From positions 1 to 9,268 of the forward strand of contig CAYPHA010000118.1 in NCBI GenBank assembly GCA_964410215.1: DNA of 9,268 nucleotides, read 5' to 3'. This stretch comes from CAYPHA01 sp964410215 (GTDB lineage: Bacteria > Calditrichota > Calditrichia > Calditrichales > CAYPHA01). Shown in pieces: positions 6,426 through 9,268 of this stretch. Under the pieces are notes generated by a model, which saw nothing but the letters and a program-made list of their open reading frames with translations, was not told the origin of the DNA and made no database searches. The translations under genes and the position numbers were made by a program. The stretch's first letter is position 1; each line of letters begins with the position of its first letter.

Positions 6426-8792
6426 TTAGTATTTGTAATAGGAGTAGGCATTATATTGCTTGTGCTTGCTGTCCAGGGAATCATTCAGAACAATGCCCTT
6501 GATACCCTCCCGGACTTCAGAAAATTCGGACAGTTTTCGTTTCAGACGATTGATATCCGTTAAGCCATAGCGCGTAACGATAATCAGGCTGGGAATATGT
6601 TTATAGAGCACCAGGGCATCCGGTATGTATTCAATCGGCGGTGTATCGACAACGATGTATTTAAAATGCTTTTCCAGTTTTTCCATCAGGATACCGAATT
6701 TCTTACTGATCAACAGCTCCGTGGGGTTGGGAACGCTGTCACCGGTGGACAGCAGGAACAGGTTAGGTATGGTCGTCTGCTGAATAATTTTTCCAACAGC
6801 CTCATCGTCAATCTTTGATACCTTGGCAAGGAATTCCGACAAGCCCGGTTTTTTTTCACATTGCAGGCTGTTGTGCAGCACCCCCCGGCGCATATCACAG
6901 TCGATCAGCAGGGTCGGTTCTTTCAACTGGGCATAGGTGACGGCCAGGTTTTCCGAAACGAACGATTTGCCTTCACCCGGCATCAGACTGGTGATCAAAA
7001 ATTTGGAACATGTTTCGGTTTCGTTGCTCAACAGGGTCTTCGTCCGCAGATTGCGGAAGGCTTCGGCTGCGGCGTTCGGGGTATAATCGACCGTGATCAG
7101 CATCGGATCCAGTTTTTTTCCTTTTTGGTTCACATCTTCCGCGGTGCCGTTATTCTTGATTTTAGGGATGGTCGCAATGACATTCAGATTCAATCGATCC
7201 TCGATGTCATCCACCGAGCGGGCCTTATGCCAGACAAAATCCAGGCCGATAAACAGGGCGCCGGCTAATCCGACTCCCAGAAACGGCCCCATTATGAAAA
7301 TGATTAGCTTTATTATCAAATCAATGATACCACCGGAATAGACGATCGGAACCTGGGCATGCTCCAGCAGATAGGCATCCGGCGTGATCGAAGCGTGCGC
7401 CGTCTTAATTTCATTGTAGCGCACAAGCACATTGGTGTATACCTGTGCTTTTGCCTCCCGTTCCCGCTGCAGCTTGGCCAGTTGTCGTTCTCTTCCCGGG
7501 CTTAAACGAATCCGGCGTTCCGAATTTTCTATCGTATTATCGAGCGTAGCGAGCCGCTCCGTTTTCTCGTTCCGGTATTGCGTAATCCGCTCATCGATCA
7601 CATGCTCGACTGTTCGAATATTTGCCGTCACCTCGGTCATCCGCGGATGCGTCATGGAAAAATTATTGGCCTGCAGCTCATTACGCTGATTGATGAGTTC
7701 ATTATACTGCTGTTCGATGGCGGTGATGCCGGCGATGTTCTGTTCGTTAAGAAAACCGATCAACTCCTGATAAATGAGCGACTTGTCTGTTTCTGAACCG
7801 GCGCTGTTTCTCTCTTCCACCAGCCGGTTCAGCCTGCGCAGGCTGTTATCGATCTGATCCCGCTCCATCGAACTGGTCAGAATGGATTCATTAATCTGCG
7901 TTAGATTCTCGGACAGATAAATATTGGGATTACGTTCACGGTAATTTTGCAGCTGTTGCTCGACCGCTTCCAGTTCCTGTTTGCTGATGTCAAGCTGCTC
8001 TTCCAGGGCCTCCATGGTGGCCAGGGTCCGGCTTTGTTTGAATTCCATCGACTTTTCAAGGAACAGGTCAACGATGGCATTCAGTGTTTTTGCCCCGAGA
8101 ATATGATCATTCGCCCGGTAGTTGATGGTTAACAATGTTGCCCGGAGGTTCAATCTGAAATTGAGGTTTGATTTAAGGGCATTGAGAATAGGTTGAGCAG
8201 GAATAATAGAATAGTGTATTTCTTTCAATTTACGGAGAGGTTTCAGATTTAAAGTTGCATGAAGACCGCTTACTTCTATCTGAATTATTGAGTCATTAAG
8301 TGTATGATAATTTTCAAGATGGACATTTTCTTTGCCTTCACGCTTATTTGTATAATATATATCCAGGTTGCCGTTAGTATGTTTAACTGTATATAAACCA
8401 TATTTTAATGATTTTTCCAGCATGATATCACTGAAAATTGCCTCCCTGCTCAGGCCTCTGGTGGACGAGATGACATTCAAATTCAGGGAGTCGATAACCT
8501 CGTTCAAAAAGGGGGTTGTGCGGATGAGCTCGCTTTTACTTTCCGCTTCCAACTGTAAAAACCCCTCATCAATCGTACCGGCCCGCGATCTTGAGCGGGG
8601 ATCATCAAAGCGGATCATAGCCGTGAAGTCAAACTCTTTATCTTTTTCCAGCAGGCCCGGCACAACCAAAAACCAGGCAGCGCTTATCACCACAGCAATA
8701 ATGATGATCCACCACTTCTTTCCCAACAGGAGATTGATGTAGTGATTAAAATCGATACGCGTTTTTTTATTCATTCCGGCAGAGGGATTCAT
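6426..8792 (-). CDS. Wzc-like polysaccharide co-polymerase fused to a BY-type tyrosine kinase
   Basis: This 788-residue inner-membrane protein starts at ATG 8790-8792 with a weak AAGAAAG upstream; a second ATG at codon 7 is possible. Order of parts: basic N-terminus, membrane segment about 27-46 (WWIIIIAVVISAAWFLVVPG), a large periplasmic Wzz-type region with coiled coil about 255-465, a GNVR-like stretch near 433-461 (GRERQLAKLQREREAKAQVY), a second membrane segment about 487-517, then a cytoplasmic kinase. The kinase has Walker A PGEGKS at 605-610, Walker A' LLIDCDMRR at 628-636, PNPTELL at 689-695 and Walker B IVVDTPP at 713-719. The tail has a tyrosine cluster (Y780, 783, 785, 786, 788), the usual autophosphorylation site. 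Such proteins set chain length and couple polymerisation to export through cyclic phosphorylation. Length and layout match single-chain proteobacterial or Bacteroidota-type Wzc and not the split Gram-positive CapA/CapB. It is the first gene of the minus-strand set. Confidence 0.95.
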   Translation of the reverse strand: MNPSAGMNKKTRIDFNHYINLLLGKKWWIIIIAVVISAAWFLVVPGLLEKDKEFDFTAMIRFDDPRSRSRAGTIDEGFLQLEAESKSELIRTTPFLNEVIDSLNLNVISSTRGLSREAIFSDIMLEKSLKYGLYTVKHTNGNLDIYYTNKREGKENVHLENYHTLNDSIIQIEVSGLHATLNLKPLRKLKEIHYSIIPAQPILNALKSNLNFRLNLRATLLTINYRANDHILGAKTLNAIVDLFLEKSMEFKQSRTLATMEALEEQLDISKQELEAVEQQLQNYRERNPNIYLSENLTQINESILTSSMERDQIDNSLRRLNRLVEERNSAGSETDKSLIYQELIGFLNEQNIAGITAIEQQYNELINQRNELQANNFSMTHPRMTEVTANIRTVEHVIDERITQYRNEKTERLATLDNTIENSERRIRLSPGRERQLAKLQREREAKAQVYTNVLVRYNEIKTAHASITPDAYLLEHAQVPIVYSGGIIDLIIKLIIFIMGPFLGVGLAGALFIGLDFVWHKARSVDDIEDRLNLNVIATIPKIKNNGTAEDVNQKGKKLDPMLITVDYTPNAAAEAFRNLRTKTLLSNETETCSKFLITSLMPGEGKSFVSENLAVTYAQLKEPTLLIDCDMRRGVLHNSLQCEKKPGLSEFLAKVSKIDDEAVGKIIQQTTIPNLFLLSTGDSVPNPTELLISKKFGILMEKLEKHFKYIVVDTPPIEYIPDALVLYKHIPSLIIVTRYGLTDINRLKRKLSEFSEVREGIKGIVLNDSLDSKHKQYNAYSYYKY

Positions 8793-8943
8793 TATTTACT
8801 TTCTTATATAATTTTATTAATCAAATCTATATCTTACTATCATCTATGTTTCATTTATTCGATTTTTACAGACACATTCACGGGTAGCGTTTTCCTGTTT
8901 TCACCCCGCTATTATACATCATTTTCAGGCACTTTGCCACCAT

Positions 8944-9067
8944 ATGCCTCTGTGCCTTCTTCACTCCTTTGTGCCTCTGTGCCTTTGCCCCTTTGTCCCT
9001 TCTTCATGCCTCTGTGCCTTCTTCATTCCTTTGTGCCTGTGTGCCTTTGCCCCTCTGTGCCTTCTTC
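8944..9067. repeat. Tandem repeat, two 62-bp C/T-rich copies
   Basis: Copy 1 is 8944-9005 and copy 2 is 9006-9067; they differ at 4 of 62 positions (offsets 21, 34, 50 and 54). Each copy is built of shorter degenerate units around CTTTGTGCC and CTCTGTGCC. A partial continuation follows at 9068-9088 (ACTTTGCGCC then TTCGTGG). The plus strand is nearly free of A within the copies. Because 62 is not a multiple of 3, the two copies are read in different frames, so this is not a repeated protein segment. The tract ends about 20 nt before the wecB start. Confidence 0.9.
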
Positions 9068-9099
9068 AAGACTTTGCGCCTTCGTGGTAAGCGAAAAAA

Positions 9100-9104
9100 A
9101 GAGG
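9100..9104 (+). promoter_or_regulatory. Shine-Dalgarno that sets the TTG start of wecB
   Basis: AGAGG lies 5 nt before TTG 9110-9112, a good spacing. The nearby ATG at 9105 is followed at once by AAT and TGA, so it cannot start the gene. This makes TTG the best supported start. Confidence 0.6.
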
Positions 9105-9109
9105 ATGAA

Positions 9110-9268
9110 TTGAAAAGAATATTGAATGTCGTTGGTGCACGGCCGAATTTTATGAAGATTGCTCCTATTCATAGGGAAATGCAGAAAAATGGAAGTTTTG
9201 AACCCATTTTAATACATACGGGTCAGCATTACGATGAAAAGATGAGTAAGCTTTTCTTCAATGATCTT
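9110..9268 (+). CDS. wecB: UDP-N-acetylglucosamine 2-epimerase (non-hydrolysing), N-terminal part
   Basis: From TTG 9110 the frame is open to the right edge, giving 53 residues. It begins with VVGARPNFMKIAPIHREM (about 7-24) and has IHTGQHYDEKMS at 35-46 followed by LFFNDL, the N-terminal signature of the WecB/MnaA family. The enzyme interconverts UDP-GlcNAc and UDP-ManNAc in the cytoplasm, feeding ManNAc or ManNAcA into surface polysaccharides. The N-terminus is at the usual place for the family, so the TTG start with its AGAGG is credible. About 320 more residues should lie outside the window. It is transcribed away from the kinase gene and would supply a precursor to the pathway. The hydrolysing type (NeuC) is possible but less likely from these motifs. 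Confidence 0.93.
   Translation, partial: MKRILNVVGARPNFMKIAPIHREMQKNGSFEPILIHTGQHYDEKMSKLFFNDL

Larger units (their letters stand above)
8793..9109. other. Divergent intergenic region between the kinase gene and wecB
   Basis: This 317-nt stretch separates two outward-facing genes, so promoters for both should lie here. The left part (8795-8870) is AT-rich and would hold the promoter of the kinase gene, but I cannot pick convincing -35/-10 boxes. On the plus strand TATTAT at 8910-8915 could be a -10 box, without a good -35. The right part (8944-9090) is a C/T-rich repeat tract. No RNA gene is recognised. Confidence 0.7.

Noticed and set aside
6861..7268. A 135-residue plus-strand open frame
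   Set aside because: It lies fully antisense to the kinase domain, where the minus strand has clear Walker motifs; no recognisable domain in the plus-strand product.
8368..8742. A 124-residue plus-strand open frame
   Set aside because: It is antisense to the N-terminal Wzz region and shows no domain; a shadow of the real gene.
8944..9067. CRISPR array
   Set aside because: There are only two direct copies with no spacers between them and no cas genes nearby.
8742..9113. A 123-residue plus-strand open frame rich in Cys, Pro, Leu and Val
   Set aside because: It starts antisense inside the kinase gene and then runs through the 62-bp repeats, whose two copies are read in different frames. It is low-complexity translation and not a gene.

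Overview
The window is a piece of an extracellular or capsular polysaccharide locus. Six gene units lie head to tail on the minus strand: a chain-length regulator fused to a tyrosine kinase, a FemAB-type transferase, a DegT-type aminotransferase, a second FemAB/CelD-like acyltransferase that is broken, a family 2 glycosyltransferase, a third acyltransferase of the same broad type, and a polysaccharide deacetylase that runs off the left edge (seven units counting the broken one). One gene on the plus strand at the right edge, a non-hydrolysing UDP-GlcNAc 2-epimerase (wecB), is divergent from them.

Organism: a bacterium of moderate GC content. The run of ten Ns inside a gene points to a draft or metagenome assembly. 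Minus-strand genes mostly lack strong Shine-Dalgarno sequences, proteins are rich in Lys, Ile and Asn, and the FemAB protein resembles the exosortase/PEP-CTERM-associated family. Together these suggest a Gram-negative bacterium, possibly of the Bacteroidota/Calditrichota/Ignavibacteria (FCB) type. That placement is a guess.

Layout from right to left in the direction of minus-strand transcription: 8793-9109 is a divergent intergenic region with a 62-bp C/T-rich tandem repeat; 6426-8792 is the Wzc-like co-polymerase/kinase; 6237-6425 is a spacer with two palindromes; 5208-6236 is FemAB; 3959-5164 is the aminotransferase; 2875-3962 is the broken acyltransferase; 1833-2873 is the glycosyltransferase; 778-1830 is the third acyltransferase; 1-766 is the deacetylase. 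From 5164 leftward the genes are almost fused (overlap of 2 nt, then gaps of 1, 2 and 11 nt), so they are very likely one operon.

How they could work together (inference): wecB would supply UDP-ManNAc, and the aminotransferase would make an amino-sugar nucleotide. The glycosyltransferase would add a sugar to the lipid-linked repeat unit, the acyltransferases would decorate amino or hydroxyl groups, the deacetylase would remove N- or O-acetyl groups, and the Wzc-like protein would control polymer length and export. The most notable points are three FemAB/CelD-like transferases in one short operon, the in-frame stop in the middle one with a still conserved C-terminus behind it, and the repeats flanking the kinase gene. 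I did not see a clearly new defence or mobile system.
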